NCBI GenBank assembly: GCA_023301395.1
Contig: JALZUY010000243.1
Coordinates: 1 to 14,619, forward strand
Direction: 5' to 3'
Length of the DNA stretch: 14,619 nucleotides
Source of the DNA: Nonlabens sp.
GTDB lineage: Bacteria > Bacteroidota > Bacteroidia > Flavobacteriales > Flavobacteriaceae
Shown piece by piece: positions 14,522 to 14,619 of this stretch. The position numbers and the translations under genes were made by a program. The notes below the pieces were generated by a model that was not told the DNA's origin, made no database searches, and saw only the letters and a program-made list of their open reading frames with translations. Positions within the stretch are counted from its first letter, which is position 1. Every line of letters begins with the position of its first letter.

Positions 14522-14619
14522 GAGTTGGTGAGTTGGTGAGTTGGTGAGTTGGTGAGTTGGTGAGTTGGTGAGTTGGTGAGTTGGTGAGTTGGTGAGTTGG
14601 TGAGTTGGTGAGTTGGTGA
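14522..14619. repeat. Tandem array of the 8-bp unit GAGTTGGT, at least 12 copies, truncated by the window edge
   Basis: Twelve identical, uninterrupted 8-bp units plus a partial one run to the last base. Because 8 is not a multiple of 3, every plus-strand frame meets TGA each 24 nt, so the array cannot be translated on that strand. On the minus strand all three frames are open and give the same repeating octapeptide (SPTHQLTN in rotation), but stops follow soon after the array. It is most likely an intergenic microsatellite prone to slippage. Confidence 0.95.

Noticed and set aside
14522..14619. CRISPR array
   Set aside because: The unit is only 8 bp with no spacers, so this is a simple tandem repeat.
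14522..14619. Minus-strand octapeptide-repeat protein encoded by the array
   Set aside because: All three minus frames are open only because the unit lacks stops on that strand. Nothing coding-like follows on the left, and no start can be seen.

Overview
The window looks like chromosome from a marine-type member of the Flavobacteriaceae (phylum Bacteroidota). The DNA is AT-rich, the promoters resemble the Bacteroidota -7 consensus TAnnTTTG, strong Shine-Dalgarno sites are scarce, and the proteins are typical of the family: a TonB-dependent heme-type receptor with HmuY, a Fur without CxxC, 'GIGT..P' surface proteins, DUF983 and CPXCG proteins. A 16-bp palindrome, CGCTTTCGCGAAAGCG, and close variants of it lie inside four coding positions. 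I associate it with the Dokdonia/Nonlabens group, but that placement is tentative.

Left part (about 1-5,900) is accessory and decaying. The window opens inside an insertion sequence: the first 14 codons of an IS1595-type transposase read leftwards from 43. Its end interrupts a heme-type TonB-dependent outer-membrane receptor gene, of which only the beta-barrel part remains (to 1471). An intact HmuY-like lipoprotein follows (1485-2114), then a terminator hairpin. Next is a Fur paralogue with an in-frame TAA at 2589 and 34 recognisable Fur codons after it. Two tandem, clearly paralogous secreted proteins follow (2842-3963 and 3970-5067). Last comes an IS30-family transposase remnant (about 5123-5760) with a frameshift, three in-frame stops and a missing N-terminus.

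A minus-strand initiator tRNA-fMet (5923-5995) has a strong terminator on the side facing the accessory region and a near-consensus promoter upstream. It separates the decaying part from the conserved part.

Right part (6,118-14,034, all minus strand) is conserved. An ABC-F ATPase gene is followed, after a short gap with a candidate promoter, by a tightly packed tripartite efflux operon: membrane fusion protein, RND pump, TolC-like outer-membrane factor. A 59-residue CPXCG zinc-ribbon protein follows, its ATG overlapping the TolC stop codon (ATGA). Fusion protein, pump and TolC should form one envelope-spanning exporter. The ABC-F protein is cytosolic and probably acts on ribosomes.

Divergently from the ABC-F gene runs a DUF983 membrane protein (14093-14473). 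The window ends in at least 12 copies of an 8-bp tandem repeat (GAGTTGGT) that runs off the edge.

Most worth a second look: the palindrome inserted in frame into several unrelated proteins, the combined decay of the heme receptor and Fur paralogue, the paired surface proteins, and the CPXCG gene coupled to the efflux operon.
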